This document shows positions 16,721-24,349 of a stretch of DNA of 25,032 nucleotides, one piece after another (position 1 is the first letter of the stretch; each line of letters starts with the position of its first letter). A program made the translations under genes and the position numbers. The stretch spans positions 1 to 25,032 of the forward strand of contig CAMNVD010000009.1 of assembly GCA_946562005.1 (NCBI GenBank), written 5' to 3'. Source of the stretch: an uncultured Clostridia bacterium (GTDB lineage Bacteria; Bacillota; Dehalobacteriia; UBA4068; JAAVYR01). The notes under the pieces are model-generated. The model searched no databases and was not told the DNA's origin. It saw nothing but the letters and a program-made list of their open reading frames with translations.

Positions 16721-17839
16721 ATGAAAGACCCAAGAATCACAAAACTTGCACACCAACTAATAGATTACTCTGTCAATCTCCAACCAGGAGAAAAGCTCCT
16801 TATCGAAACAGACAGCCAAACCAATGAATTAACCAAAGAATTAGTCCGTCTAGCCTATAAAAAGGGCGGTCAACCTTTTGTCTCTATGAACAATAGTCCT
16901 GTTCTCCGTGAACTTTTGATGGATATAACAGACGCTCAGCTCGTCTCCATGGCAGAATGGGACTGCGCCCGCATGGCACAAATGGACGCTTACATTGGCA
17001 TTCGCGCAAAAGCCAATGCCTTTGAAATGTCTGGCGTACCAGCAGAAAAAATGCAGGCTTATGCTAGTCTTTATCAAAAACCTGTCCACCATGATATCCG
17101 AGTAGCAAAAACCAAATGGGTTATTCTCCGTTATCCTAACGATAGTATGGCCCAGTCTGCAGAAATGACCACTGATGACTTTGAAGATTTCTTCTTTGAT
17201 GTTTGCAATCTTGATTACGGCAAAATGGATAAAGCCATGGATGCGCTGCAACTCTTGATGAATAAAACAGATAAAGTTCATATTGTCGCCCCTGGTACAG
17301 ATTTGACATTTTCTATCAAAGGTATCGGTGCCATCAAATGCGCCGGCAACTGCAATATTCCAGATGGAGAAGTGTATACTGCTCCGGTAAAGGATAGCGT
17401 CAACGGTACCATTTCTTACAACGTGGCTTCTCCTAATCAAGGCATCGTGTTCCGTGACATTAAGCTCACCTTCAAAGATGGTAAGATTATCGAAGCTACC
17501 GCCGCAGACCACGTAGAAGAACTAAACGCTATCTTTGATACAGATGAAGGCGCAAGATACGTAGGGGAATTTGCCATCGGCGTCAACCCTTATGTATTAT
17601 CACCGTTATATGATATTTTATTTGACGAGAAGATTTGCGGCAGCATTCACTTTACTCCTGGCGCTTGTTACGATGACGCTTATAACAGCAACCAAAGTGC
17701 TGTCCATTGGGATTTAGTTGCCATTCACCGTCCGGAATACGGCGGCGGAGAAATCTACTTTGACGATGTGCTCATTCGCAAAGACGGCCGCTTCGTGCTA
17801 CCAGAACTAGAACCACTAAACCCTGAAAATCTCAAATAA
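16721..17839 (+). CDS. M29 family aminopeptidase
   Basis: Metal-dependent aminopeptidase (AmpS/AmpT/PepS type) that removes N-terminal residues from peptides in the cytoplasm. The 372-residue length is typical. The C-terminal metal site is visible: GEFAIGVNPYVLS (glutamate near residue 283), GSIHFTPG (histidine near 310), HWDLVAIHRPEYGGGEIYFDD (histidine near 334 and aspartates near 347). The N-terminal half (ITKLAHQLIDYSVNLQPGEKL) is the usual M29 opening. ATG 16721 follows AAGGAAGGG by about 9 bases and follows an extended -10 element. It is transcribed toward the jag operon and ends before a bidirectional terminator. With pepF it suggests active peptide use. Confidence 0.95.
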   Translation: MKDPRITKLAHQLIDYSVNLQPGEKLLIETDSQTNELTKELVRLAYKKGGQPFVSMNNSPVLRELLMDITDAQLVSMAEWDCARMAQMDAYIGIRAKANAFEMSGVPAEKMQAYASLYQKPVHHDIRVAKTKWVILRYPNDSMAQSAEMTTDDFEDFFFDVCNLDYGKMDKAMDALQLLMNKTDKVHIVAPGTDLTFSIKGIGAIKCAGNCNIPDGEVYTAPVKDSVNGTISYNVASPNQGIVFRDIKLTFKDGKIIEATAADHVEELNAIFDTDEGARYVGEFAIGVNPYVLSPLYDILFDEKICGSIHFTPGACYDDAYNSNQSAVHWDLVAIHRPEYGGGEIYFDDVLIRKDGRFVLPELEPLNPENLK

Positions 17840-17860
17840 CTTGCCACTCTTTACGTAAAA

Positions 17861-17910
17861 AATACCTACTACTTCCGACACTTACTTTTGTCTAGGAAGT
17901 AGTAGGTATT
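17861..17910. repeat. 16-bp perfect inverted repeat, module shared with copy C
   Basis: AATACCTACTACTTCC (17861-17876) and its exact complement GGAAGTAGTAGGTATT (17895-17910) enclose an 18-base loop. No T-run follows, so it is not a normal terminator. The right arm and the next five bases recur in copy C at 14851-14871. Confidence 0.85.
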
Positions 17911-17934
17911 GCTTTGGCACCAAGTGGCAGGTCT

Positions 17935-17968
17935 TTGTCATTCTGAGAAGTAGAAGCGATGAAGAATC
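17935..17968. repeat. Dispersed repeat, copy D (single arm)
   Basis: TTGTCATTCTGAG followed by GATGAAGAATC matches the arm consensus, directly after the shared hairpin module. No clear mirror arm is present, so this may be a rearranged or partial copy. Confidence 0.7.
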
Positions 17969-18004
17969 AAAAAAAGACTGCAACAGATATTGCAGTCTTT
18001 TTTT
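17969..18004. terminator. Terminator between aminopeptidase gene and jag operon
   Basis: AAAAAGACTGCAA pairs with TTGCAGTCTTTTT around a 6-base loop, with A- and T-runs on both sides. It closes both the aminopeptidase gene and the leftward rpmH-jag operon. Confidence 0.92.
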
Positions 18005-18022
18005 GTGGTTTTGATTATGATT

Positions 18023-18760
18023 TTAGTTTTCTTGAAAATGACGATTCTTTTTGATAACCACCCGACGAAATGGTTCTTCCCCTTCACTGTAGGTTTCCAC
18101 CCGTTCATCACTTTGCAGCGTCATGTGGATGATTCTCCGTTCATGGGGATTCATTGGTTCTAATCGTAAAGGCCCATTCATTTTTAATGCTTTATTGGCC
18201 ATCTTACCAGCTAAATCTTTCAAAGTTTCTTCTCTGGTTTTTCGGTAGCCTTCCACATCTAAGATGATTCTTTGTTTTTCTACTACCTTGCGGTTTACCA
18301 CCAGGTTAGTCAGGTATTGCAGAGAGTCCAGTGTTTCCCCTCGTCTGCCAATGATAACGCCTAAATTAGCACCGGTCATCGTTATCCAGAGAGATTCTTC
18401 TTTTCTTTCTACGGCAATATCAGGCGCTACCTTTAAGCTTTCAAAAATGCCTTGCAAAAAGGTTAAGGCAATGGTTTCTACTTCTTTTTCATCTGTTACG
18501 CCTTCACGCACTACGGGAGCAGCTTTTACAGGAGTTGATACAGACGCTACCTTTTCTGCCTCTACAGGCGCTACCGCCCCATCCTTCCCTTTGATGGTCA
18601 CCCGTACTTTTGCTTCTTTTCCGCCTAAGCCAAAAATACCTTTGCTGCCGGTTTCTAATATTTCTACATCAGCTTCATCCATAGATACATTCAATTCGCT
18701 CAATGCTTTATCGATAGCTTCATCTACGGTTTTCGCTGTTTTTTCTATTGTAATAGACAT
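18023..18760 (-). CDS. jag: RNA-binding protein Jag/KhpB (Jag-N, KH, R3H)
   Basis: Single-stranded nucleic-acid-binding protein encoded next to yidC; homologues (KhpB/EloR) affect cell elongation and RNA metabolism. Residues ~3-50 form the Jag-N domain (ITIEKTAKTVDEAIDKAL ... GSKGIFGLGGKEAKV). A variable linker of ~40 residues follows. The KH domain has the GxxG loop in GVIIGRRGETLDSLQYL, and the C-terminal R3H domain carries PMNPHERRIIHMTL. The 245-residue length is usual. ATG 18760 has GAGGGA upstream. It is the last gene of the rpmH operon, 27 bases after yidC. In related genomes mnmE follows; here it does not. Confidence 0.95.
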   Translation of the reverse strand: MSITIEKTAKTVDEAIDKALSELNVSMDEADVEILETGSKGIFGLGGKEAKVRVTIKGKDGAVAPVEAEKVASVSTPVKAAPVVREGVTDEKEVETIALTFLQGIFESLKVAPDIAVERKEESLWITMTGANLGVIIGRRGETLDSLQYLTNLVVNRKVVEKQRIILDVEGYRKTREETLKDLAGKMANKALKMNGPLRLEPMNPHERRIIHMTLQSDERVETYSEGEEPFRRVVIKKNRHFQEN

Positions 18761-18787
18761 CTTTTTCCCTCTTTCTTTATCAATGTC

Positions 18788-19612
18788 TTATTGTTCATCC
18801 TGTTGGCTATCATCTTCCGGCGCTTCAGACGGTTGTTCCTCTTTACCGGCAGACTTATTTTGTTTGCCTTGTTTTTTCTCTGATTTTTTCACTTTATCAG
18901 ATTTTTCAGATTGTTCTCCGGCTGCATCCATTTCCTGGGTATTTGCAGCGTCTTTATCCATATAGTGTTTCACAGCGCCGAATAAGCTGCCATGATTTAC
19001 TGCCAGCTGTTGCAGAGCGCCGATGACGCTATAAGTAACCCAGTAAAGACAAAGACCAGCCGGAAAACGCATAGCCATGAAGCCTAACATAATCGGCATC
19101 ACATAGAGCATGGTGTTTTGCATACGGTCTTTTTTATTGGTAATCATGATTTTCTGCTGGGCATAGGTGCTCAAACCTACTAAAACAGGCAGGTAAATAT
19201 AGGTAGGGTCAGGATTCCCAATATGTTCTACCCAAAAGAAGCTATCAAAACCGCCAGTGTATTCAAAGTTTAAAAGCGCCCGATAAAGACAAACAAAAAT
19301 AGGTAATTGGATCAGTAAAGGTAAACATCCTGCCATTGGGTTGATATTGTTTTGCTGATAGAGTTTCACCAGCGCTTCATTTTTCTTAGCAGGGTTTTTA
19401 CCATATTTTCTTTCAATAGCCGCTATCTTAGGCTGCAACTTGGTTAAGTTTGCCATAGACTGCATTTGCTTCCGCATCAAAGGATACAATAATATTTTCA
19501 CAATGATAGTCAACAAAATAATAGCCAGGGCATAGCTAGGAAACCCAAAAGATTGGGTCAAACCAAATAAATATTCAACAAACTGTTGAATTAAATTCAC
19601 GAGACTACTCAA
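18788..19612 (-). CDS. yidC: Membrane protein insertase YidC (SpoIIIJ/Oxa1 family)
   Basis: Inserts and folds membrane proteins, alone or with SecYEG. The core has five membrane segments; the first is near residues 20-45 (FPSYALAIILLTIIVKILLYPL), followed by the positively charged groove residue in PLMRKQMQSM, then NPMAGCLPLLIQLPIFVCLYRALL and later LCLYWVTYSVIGALQQ. The C-terminal ~55 residues form a hydrophilic tail rich in Lys, Glu, Ser and Gln, with a basic centre (KKSEKKQGKQNKSAG). There is no lipobox, so it is not a lipoprotein-type YidC. No ATG is available near the N-terminus; TTG 19612 is preferred over GTG 19600. A small hairpin separates a good ribosome binding site from this TTG. 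Confidence 0.94.
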   Translation of the reverse strand: MSSLVNLIQQFVEYLFGLTQSFGFPSYALAIILLTIIVKILLYPLMRKQMQSMANLTKLQPKIAAIERKYGKNPAKKNEALVKLYQQNNINPMAGCLPLLIQLPIFVCLYRALLNFEYTGGFDSFFWVEHIGNPDPTYIYLPVLVGLSTYAQQKIMITNKKDRMQNTMLYVMPIMLGFMAMRFPAGLCLYWVTYSVIGALQQLAVNHGSLFGAVKHYMDKDAANTQEMDAAGEQSEKSDKVKKSEKKQGKQNKSAGKEEQPSEAPEDDSQQDEQ

Positions 19613-19642
19613 TTATATTCCGCAATAACTGCGGCTCACCTC
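19613..19642 (-). promoter_or_regulatory. yidC ribosome binding site separated from start by a hairpin
   Basis: On the minus strand GAGGTGA (19636-19642) is followed by the hairpin CCGCA-GTTAT-TGCGG (19620-19634), then seven bases and TTG at 19612. The linear spacing of 23 bases is too long, but folding the hairpin would bring the site to about 8 bases from the start. The yidD stop overlaps this area. Confidence 0.5.
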
Positions 19643-19644
19643 AC

Positions 19645-19854
19645 TTATTTGACAGGGTCATAGCCGCCGCGCGACCAAGGATGACAACGGCAGATGCGTT
19701 TCACACTCATCCAGCCGCCCTTCCATACCCCATATTTTTCCACTGCTTCCAAAGCATATTGAGAACAAGTAGGATAAAACCTGCACCGTGCAGGGAATAA
19801 AGGCGAAATGGCTTTTTGATAAAATAAAATCAAACCCATACATAGCTTTTTCAT
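19645..19854 (-). CDS. yidD: Membrane protein insertion efficiency factor YidD
   Basis: A 69-residue small protein that associates with the inner membrane and aids YidC/Sec-dependent insertion. It carries the full family signature: LILFYQKAISPLFPARCRF, then YPTCSQYALEAVEKYG, KGGWMSVKRICRCHPW and GGYDPV. The conserved cysteines are present (CRFYPTC and CRC). ATG 19854 lies four bases after the rnpA stop, so translation is probably coupled to rnpA. A second frame in the same place is only a shadow. Confidence 0.96.
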   Translation of the reverse strand: MKKLCMGLILFYQKAISPLFPARCRFYPTCSQYALEAVEKYGVWKGGWMSVKRICRCHPWSRGGYDPVK

Positions 19855-19858
19855 TGCA

Positions 19859-20212
19859 TTAAACCTTCTTAATTGGTTTATTATTTTGAATTTTCTTTAA
19901 CAAAGAGGCCATTTGTTTTTCTATTTCAGCAAGATTTTTTTCTTTGATGCCACTTCTAGCAATGAACACATAATCTTTATGTTCATCAAAAGACGTTAAT
20001 AAATGAAAAGAGGCTTCTCTCATTAGTCTTTTCACCCGGTTTCTTACCACTGCTTTGCCTATTTTTTTCGAAACAGAAAAACCGATTCGCATCGTTTGGT
20101 TTTTGCTGGGAGCAACGTATAGCACTAAGCTATAGTTTGCCGCCGATTTACCTCTCGTATAGACCCGGCGGAAGTCATTTCTCCTGGTTAAACGATATGT
20201 TTTTGCTAACAT
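19859..20212 (-). CDS. rnpA: Ribonuclease P protein component
   Basis: Protein subunit of RNase P, which with the catalytic RNA removes the 5' leader of pre-tRNAs. The 117 residues include the opening YRLTRRNDFRRVYTRGKS and the RNR signature in GKAVVRNRVKRLMREA, which binds the catalytic RNA. The length is normal. It is the second gene of the operon, 85 bases after rpmH, and passes directly into yidD. An intrinsic terminator-like hairpin between rpmH and rnpA probably lowers its expression relative to rpmH. Confidence 0.96.
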   Translation of the reverse strand: MLAKTYRLTRRNDFRRVYTRGKSAANYSLVLYVAPSKNQTMRIGFSVSKKIGKAVVRNRVKRLMREASFHLLTSFDEHKDYVFIARSGIKEKNLAEIEKQMASLLKKIQNNKPIKKV

Positions 20213-20271
20213 AAATATAACCCTATCATCTTTTTATCTTATTTTTGATCTAAACATGATGAGTCAGAATA

Positions 20272-20299
20272 GAAAGAAAGACCGCGGAAGGCGGTCTTT
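20272..20299 (-). terminator. Attenuating terminator after rpmH
   Basis: AAAGACCGC and GCGGTCTTT form a 9-bp stem that begins within the rpmH stop codon and is followed on the minus strand by CTTTC-type pyrimidines. The T-run is weak, which fits partial readthrough into rnpA. Confidence 0.7.
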
Positions 20300-20432
20300 A
20301 AGCAGAAAGAACTTTTCTACCTTTAGCTCTTCTTCTTTTTAATACATTTCTACCGGACTTGCTGCTCATTCTGGATAAGAAGCCATGAACTCTTTTATGA
20401 ACTCTTCTTTTTGGTTGGTAAGTGCGTTTCAC
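20298..20432 (-). CDS. rpmH: 50S ribosomal protein L34
   Basis: A 44-residue basic ribosomal protein of the large subunit. The start GTG 20432 gives MKRTYQPKRRVHKRVHGFLS, followed by RMSSKSGRNVLKRRRAKGRK and VLSA, an almost consensus L34. GAGGAGAG lies about 11 bases upstream. It is the first gene of the operon rpmH-rnpA-yidD-yidC-jag and is driven by a consensus promoter 113 bases upstream. Its stop codon overlaps the base of a terminator-like hairpin. The usual start is ATG, so GTG is a mild deviation. Confidence 0.97.
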   Translation of the reverse strand: MKRTYQPKRRVHKRVHGFLSRMSSKSGRNVLKRRRAKGRKVLSA

Positions 20433-20472
20433 TTTTTATCTCTCCTCTCTTTTTTCTTATTTTTACCACGAA

Positions 20473-20504
20473 GATAGGGCCAGCTATCCTGCTTACCGGC
20501 AAGC
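20473..20504 (-). other. Two small hairpins in the rpmH leader
   Basis: The ~105-base leader of the rpmH operon holds GATAG-N6-CTATC (20473-20488) and GCTT-N6-AAGC (20491-20504). They are adjacent and GC-richer than the surrounding DNA. They could stabilise the leader or take part in control of the operon; no known riboswitch is recognisable. Confidence 0.45.
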
Positions 20505-20544
20505 TGATAAATATCTTGTGGTTTACTCCCAGTATAACGAAAAG

Positions 20545-20573
20545 ATTATATCTTTTTACATAATAAATGTCAA
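20545..20573 (-). promoter_or_regulatory. Consensus sigma-A promoter of the rpmH operon
   Basis: On the minus strand TTGACA (20568-20573), a 17-base spacer, and TATAAT (20545-20550) match the consensus at all twelve positions. It drives the leftward operon away from oriC. Confidence 0.93.
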
Positions 20574-20673
20574 GGGATTCTAGAATAAAATATCCATTCT
20601 GTCCTTTCTTCTTTTTTTTCTATCTTTCTGGTTTTTTCCTGGCATTTTTACAGATAGAGGAAAAAATATCTAC

Positions 20674-20702
20674 TTGAATTTGACAGGTCTCTCTGTTATT
20701 AT
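20674..20702 (+). promoter_or_regulatory. Predicted dnaA promoter
   Basis: TTGAAT at 20674-20679, a 17-base spacer and TATTAT at 20697-20702. A TTGACA at 20680-20685 is closer but wrongly spaced for that -10. Two facing DnaA boxes begin about 27 bases downstream, so DnaA can repress its own gene. Confidence 0.55.
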
Positions 20703-20724
20703 GAGACTGAGCTTGTTTTATTTC

Positions 20725-20923
20725 AAATTTATCCACAATTTGTGGATAAATTTCATTTTTTAATTAATCATTGGATTTATAAGGTATTTTTTATCCATTA
20801 TATGGAAAAGAATCTCTTTTATACACAAGTTATACACAATAATATATGATTATATATTTTTAAAAATCCTTTTTATTTGCTTTTTTTCTATTTTTATTTC
20901 ATTTTTATAAAAAAATATCCACA
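20725..20923. other. oriC: oriC, first DnaA-box cluster upstream of dnaA
   Basis: The perfect box TTATCCACA (20729-20737) and its inverted partner TGTGGATAA (20741-20749) form one palindrome. Two TTATACACA boxes follow at 20819-20827 and 20830-20838, and an ATATCCACA near-box at 20915-20923. The rest of 20574-20984 is very AT-rich and contains no gene. Confidence 0.88.
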
Positions 20924-20984
20924 AATATAGAAAAACTCTTATAAAAAAACTCTGACTCTAAGAAAAGAAAGAGGCGTCCTATCC

Positions 20985-22409
20985 ATGAGCAGCATTTGGC
21001 AAAAGGCCCAAACTATCATTAGACAACAACTACCCGAAGACCGCTATGAACGCTGGTTTCGGTCTATTTTATCCGTCACCCGTCAAAAAAATCAATTCAT
21101 CATCGCTATGCCTACAGAGGTAGCCCGTGATTGGATGGAAGAAAATATGTCTTATATTGTAAAAGAGGCCCTTTGCACCGTATCCGGAGAAGAACTGGAC
21201 CCCTTGTTTATCTCTTTTCATCAAAACGAATTAAATGAACCAGAAGAAGACAAAGATAGCGTTATATCTAGCCTTCCCACTGATTTTTCAGGAGGAGAAA
21301 ATTCCTCTTTTACCAATAATTTTACCCAACCGAAAGAGGAAGAAGATTTTATCCAAACAGATTCCTTTATCTCTGCTGGCAACAATTATAAGCTAAACCC
21401 CAGATATACCTTTGATACCTTCGTAGTAGGTAATTCTAATCGCTTTGCCCATGCAGCAGCTCATGCCGTAGCGGAACGCCCTGCCCGCGCTTATAATCCT
21501 CTTTTTATTTATGGCGGGTCAGGACTGGGAAAAACCCACTTAATGCAGGCTATTGCTTACTATCTGATACAGCATAATCCCGGCTTTAATGTAGTATTTG
21601 TTTCTACCGAAACATTTACTAATGAATTTATTGCTTCTGTCCGCTTAGGGAAAGCGCACAGCTTTAAAAACAGATACCGTAATGCAGACGCCCTGTTAGT
21701 GGATGATATTCAGTTTATATCTGGGAAAGAAAGCACCCAGGAAGAATTTTTTCACACGTTTAATAGCTTATTTGAATCTGGCAAACAAATTATCTTAAGC
21801 AGCGACCGTCCTCCGAAGGATATCCCTACCTTAGAAGAACGTTTGCGTTCCCGTTTTGAAATGGGATTAATCACAGATATTCAGCCTCCAGATGTAGAGA
21901 CGCGCATTGCTATTTTGCAATATAAAGCGCAACGGGAAAACATTATTGTTTCAGATGAAGTACTATTTTTCATTGCATCCCGTATCCACTCGAATATCAG
22001 AGAATTAGAAGGGGCTTTAAACAAGGTTATTTATCATGCACAGATTAATTGTCTGAGTACTATCACCCCAGCTATTGCTGGTGAAGCCCTAAAAGGACTG
22101 CTGCCTGATGAACCTAAAAAACCGGTAACCATTGATACCATTCAGGAAGTGGTAGCGGACTATTATCATTTAAAAGTAGAAGATTTTAAAAATAAACGGA
22201 GAGATAGGGCTATCGCTTATCCTCGTCAGATAGCTATGTATCTCTGCCGAGATATTTTAGAAGAACCATTGCAAAAAGTAGGACAAGAATTTGGTGGTAG
22301 AGACCACACCACCGTACTTCATGCCTATGAAAAGATTTCTACAGAGAGAGTAACGGACGATAATTTGAATCGAGCTATTAATGAATTAATTGATTTAATA
22401 AATAAATAG
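20985..22409 (+). CDS. dnaA: Chromosomal replication initiator protein DnaA
   Basis: AAA+ ATPase that binds DnaA boxes, opens oriC and loads the helicase. Domain I (residues ~1-80, WQKAQTIIRQQLPEDRYERWF) mediates protein contacts. A variable acidic linker spans ~85-140. Domain III begins NPRYTFDTFVVGNSNRFAHAA, has Walker A GGSGLGKTHL near 176 and Walker B LLVDDIQFI, and sensor motifs including the arginine-finger region RLRSRFEMG. Domain IV ends with the box-binding signature GRDHTTVLHAYEKI. The 474-residue length is slightly above average because of the linker. It is flanked on both sides by DnaA-box clusters, and the adjacent promoter contains boxes, indicating autoregulation. Confidence 0.98.
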   Translation: MSSIWQKAQTIIRQQLPEDRYERWFRSILSVTRQKNQFIIAMPTEVARDWMEENMSYIVKEALCTVSGEELDPLFISFHQNELNEPEEDKDSVISSLPTDFSGGENSSFTNNFTQPKEEEDFIQTDSFISAGNNYKLNPRYTFDTFVVGNSNRFAHAAAHAVAERPARAYNPLFIYGGSGLGKTHLMQAIAYYLIQHNPGFNVVFVSTETFTNEFIASVRLGKAHSFKNRYRNADALLVDDIQFISGKESTQEEFFHTFNSLFESGKQIILSSDRPPKDIPTLEERLRSRFEMGLITDIQPPDVETRIAILQYKAQRENIIVSDEVLFFIASRIHSNIRELEGALNKVIYHAQINCLSTITPAIAGEALKGLLPDEPKKPVTIDTIQEVVADYYHLKVEDFKNKRRDRAIAYPRQIAMYLCRDILEEPLQKVGQEFGGRDHTTVLHAYEKISTERVTDDNLNRAINELIDLINK

Positions 22410-22446
22410 TCAAAGGAGTCATTCTTTTTTCTTTTGTGCATAGTAT

Positions 22447-22497
22447 TATCTTTATTATTATTTTAAATAGCAATAATAATAAGCAGTCTATTTTTTT
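22447..22497. repeat. AT-rich inverted repeat and trinucleotide tract after dnaA
   Basis: TTTATTATTATT and AATAATAATAA face each other around 9 bases and are followed by a T7 run. This could be the dnaA terminator, or, given the three-base periodicity next to DnaA boxes, part of the unwinding element with DnaA-trio-like repeats. The sequence alone does not decide. Confidence 0.45.
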
Positions 22498-22810
22498 GTG
22501 GATAACCCAAATATCATATATTCTTACAGCGGTTTATTTAAATTTTTTAGCAGTGGATAATCAAAACATAATAACGTAGTTATCCACACTTATTCACAAC
22601 GTCAAAAAAAATTCACAACGTTATGAAAATATTCCACTATTCATTCGGATAACTATATTTTTAATTGTGGATAACTTAGTAAAACCCCATGTTAACATAA
22701 GTTTTAATATTATTTATCCCCAAAAAACACATTAAAGCATCTCCTCATTTTAGAGGCATTTATTTATACACAAGGATTGTGGATAATGTGGATAACATTG
22801 TGTGTAACTG
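22497..22810. other. oriC: oriC, second DnaA-box cluster between dnaA and dnaN
   Basis: Perfect boxes occur at 22497-22505, 22580-22588, 22666-22674, 22778-22786 and 22787-22795, the last two in direct tandem. One-mismatch boxes are at 22552-22560, 22590-22598, 22714-22722 and 22764-22772. The 583-base gap 22410-22993 has no gene. From 22811 to dnaN the DNA is AT-rich with no further perfect box. Confidence 0.93.
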
Positions 22811-22993
22811 CTAAATAATCATTCGAAAGAAAAGAAATATTTTTTTGAAAAGGTATTTTATTTCTTGGTAAAAATAGGTACAATAAAAGAAACATTATCA
22901 AAGACAATGTAAGAGATAAATGGAAGAGCGTTTTCATAAACGTTTTTTTGTATATTGGTATATTTGAGGATGAAGAGAAAGGAATCAGATAAT

Positions 22994-24094
22994 ATGAAAA
23001 TTTCTTGTCAAATGGAAGATTTGCTTTATGGGGTGCAGACGGTAAGTAGAGCTGTTTCTGGTAAAAATACCCTGCCTGTATTAGCTGGTATTTTGTTATG
23101 GGCAGAGGATAACCGTCTCTTTTTGCAGTCTACCAATTTAGAGTTGGCGATAGAGTGTTTTATCCCTGCTGAAGTAGAAATACCTGGTAAGGTAGTGGTT
23201 CCTGGTAAAAACTTTTTAGATTTGGTGCGTTTTTTACCACAAGGTACCATTTCTTTGGAACAAACAGGGGACTTTGATTTGACTGTTCGCTATGAAAATT
23301 CAGAAACAGTGTTCCGTGGTATGGACCCAGTAGATTTTCCAGCTTTTCCAGAAATTCAAGGTGATATTGAAGGTTCTATTCCGGCGCCTCTGTTTAAGAA
23401 AATCGTGAAGCAAGTTGCTTTTGCTGCTTCTACCAATGAAGCAAGACCTGTTTTTACAGGTGTGTTGTTAGACTTTATCGAAGGTCAGCTTGTTATGGTA
23501 GCTACCGATACGCACCGTTTGGCAAAGCAAGTCATTCCTTGGCAGGGTAAAGGCGTAGGTAAGGTGATAGTTCCGGCCAAGACCATGCAGGAAATTGCCC
23601 GCTTTGCAGCAGAGGACCAACAAATAGATTTGATTATATCTAAAAACCAGATTTATTTCCGCACTGGACAAGTTGCCTTTATTTCTAGAGTTATTAATGG
23701 ACAATATCCTGACTATAATCAAGTAATTCCAAAAAAAGAAGCTTTTATTACTAAAAGCGTCATTCAAAGCAGTCGGTTTTTACAAGAAATGGAACGATCA
23801 TCTGTTGTGGCTAGAGAAGGCGCCGGCGTTATTAAACTTCATTTTCAGCAGGATATATTAGGCTTTCATGCCAGCGCTCCAGACTTAGGTACCATCGATG
23901 GGCATATGGCTATCCTTCACCAGGGCGATGAGATTGAAGTCGTTTATAACAGCAAATATATTTTAGAAGTATTAAAAAATATAGAAGGTGATTCTCTTTA
24001 TATAGAATTAACAGGGCCAGTAACGCCAGGGATTATTACCAGCGACGCTGATGAAAACTTTCTCTATCTGATTCTTCCTGTAAGAATCGGGTAA
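22994..24094 (+). CDS. dnaN: DNA polymerase III beta sliding clamp
   Basis: Ring-shaped dimeric clamp that tethers the replicative polymerase and other DNA enzymes. The 366 residues starting MKISCQMEDLLYGVQTV contain the three repeated clamp folds: residues ~1-120 (GKNTLPVLAGILLWAEDNRL, STNLELAIE), ~125-240 (VAFAASTNEARPVFTGVLLD, TDTHRLAKQ), and ~245-366, ending in the family C-terminus YLILPVRIG. ATG 22994 is preferred over the in-frame upstream ATG 22955 because GAAAGGAA precedes it by about 10 bases and the protein aligns from there. It is transcribed from the oriC gap and ends in a terminator before yaaA. Confidence 0.98.
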   Translation: MKISCQMEDLLYGVQTVSRAVSGKNTLPVLAGILLWAEDNRLFLQSTNLELAIECFIPAEVEIPGKVVVPGKNFLDLVRFLPQGTISLEQTGDFDLTVRYENSETVFRGMDPVDFPAFPEIQGDIEGSIPAPLFKKIVKQVAFAASTNEARPVFTGVLLDFIEGQLVMVATDTHRLAKQVIPWQGKGVGKVIVPAKTMQEIARFAAEDQQIDLIISKNQIYFRTGQVAFISRVINGQYPDYNQVIPKKEAFITKSVIQSSRFLQEMERSSVVAREGAGVIKLHFQQDILGFHASAPDLGTIDGHMAILHQGDEIEVVYNSKYILEVLKNIEGDSLYIELTGPVTPGIITSDADENFLYLILPVRIG

Positions 24095-24120
24095 TTTGCT
24101 CCTTAAAATAGAGGCGATAT

Positions 24121-24168
24121 AAACTACCTCTTATGCTATTGTTTAGTATAAGGGGTAGTTTGTTTTTT
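24121..24168 (+). terminator. Terminator after dnaN
   Basis: AAACTACC pairs with GGTAGTTT, with inner CTTAT/ATAAG pairing, then a T-run. Its outer stem resembles the bactofilin terminator at 8112-8157. Confidence 0.85.
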
Positions 24169-24221
24169 ATTATTTTTTTTCAGATAGATATTTGTTATAA
24201 TAAGTATAATTTATAAATCAC

Positions 24222-24317
24222 TGTCATTCTGAGAAGTGAAGCGAAGCAGAGCGACGAAGCATCTATTAAGCCCTTTCGGCTACCCTCAGGGTAATAAGAA
24301 ACCATAATATGACAAAA
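24222..24317. repeat. Dispersed inverted repeat, copy E
   Basis: TGTCATTCTGAGAAG followed by GACGAAGCATCT matches the left arm, with an extra GAAGCGAAGCAGAGC expansion. The right end is only partly mirrored (ATGACAAAA at 24309-24317). An inner CCCT-N6-AGGG-type fold lies between. It separates dnaN from yaaA. Confidence 0.7.
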
Positions 24318-24349
24318 TAAGTTAAGAAGATAAAAAGAGGCATATTTTT

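Noticed and set aside
16850..17512. 220-codon minus-strand frame inside the aminopeptidase gene
   Set aside because: Antisense shadow of a clear M29 gene, with no recognisable domain or start signal.
18264..18965. 233-codon plus-strand frame opposite jag and yidC
   Set aside because: Ser/Thr/Phe-rich shadow of two well-supported genes on the other strand; no ribosome binding site.
22929..22948. CGTTT-N4-AAACG hairpin with T-run before dnaN
   Set aside because: The stem is only 5 bp and lies just upstream of the dnaN leader; too weak to call a terminator.
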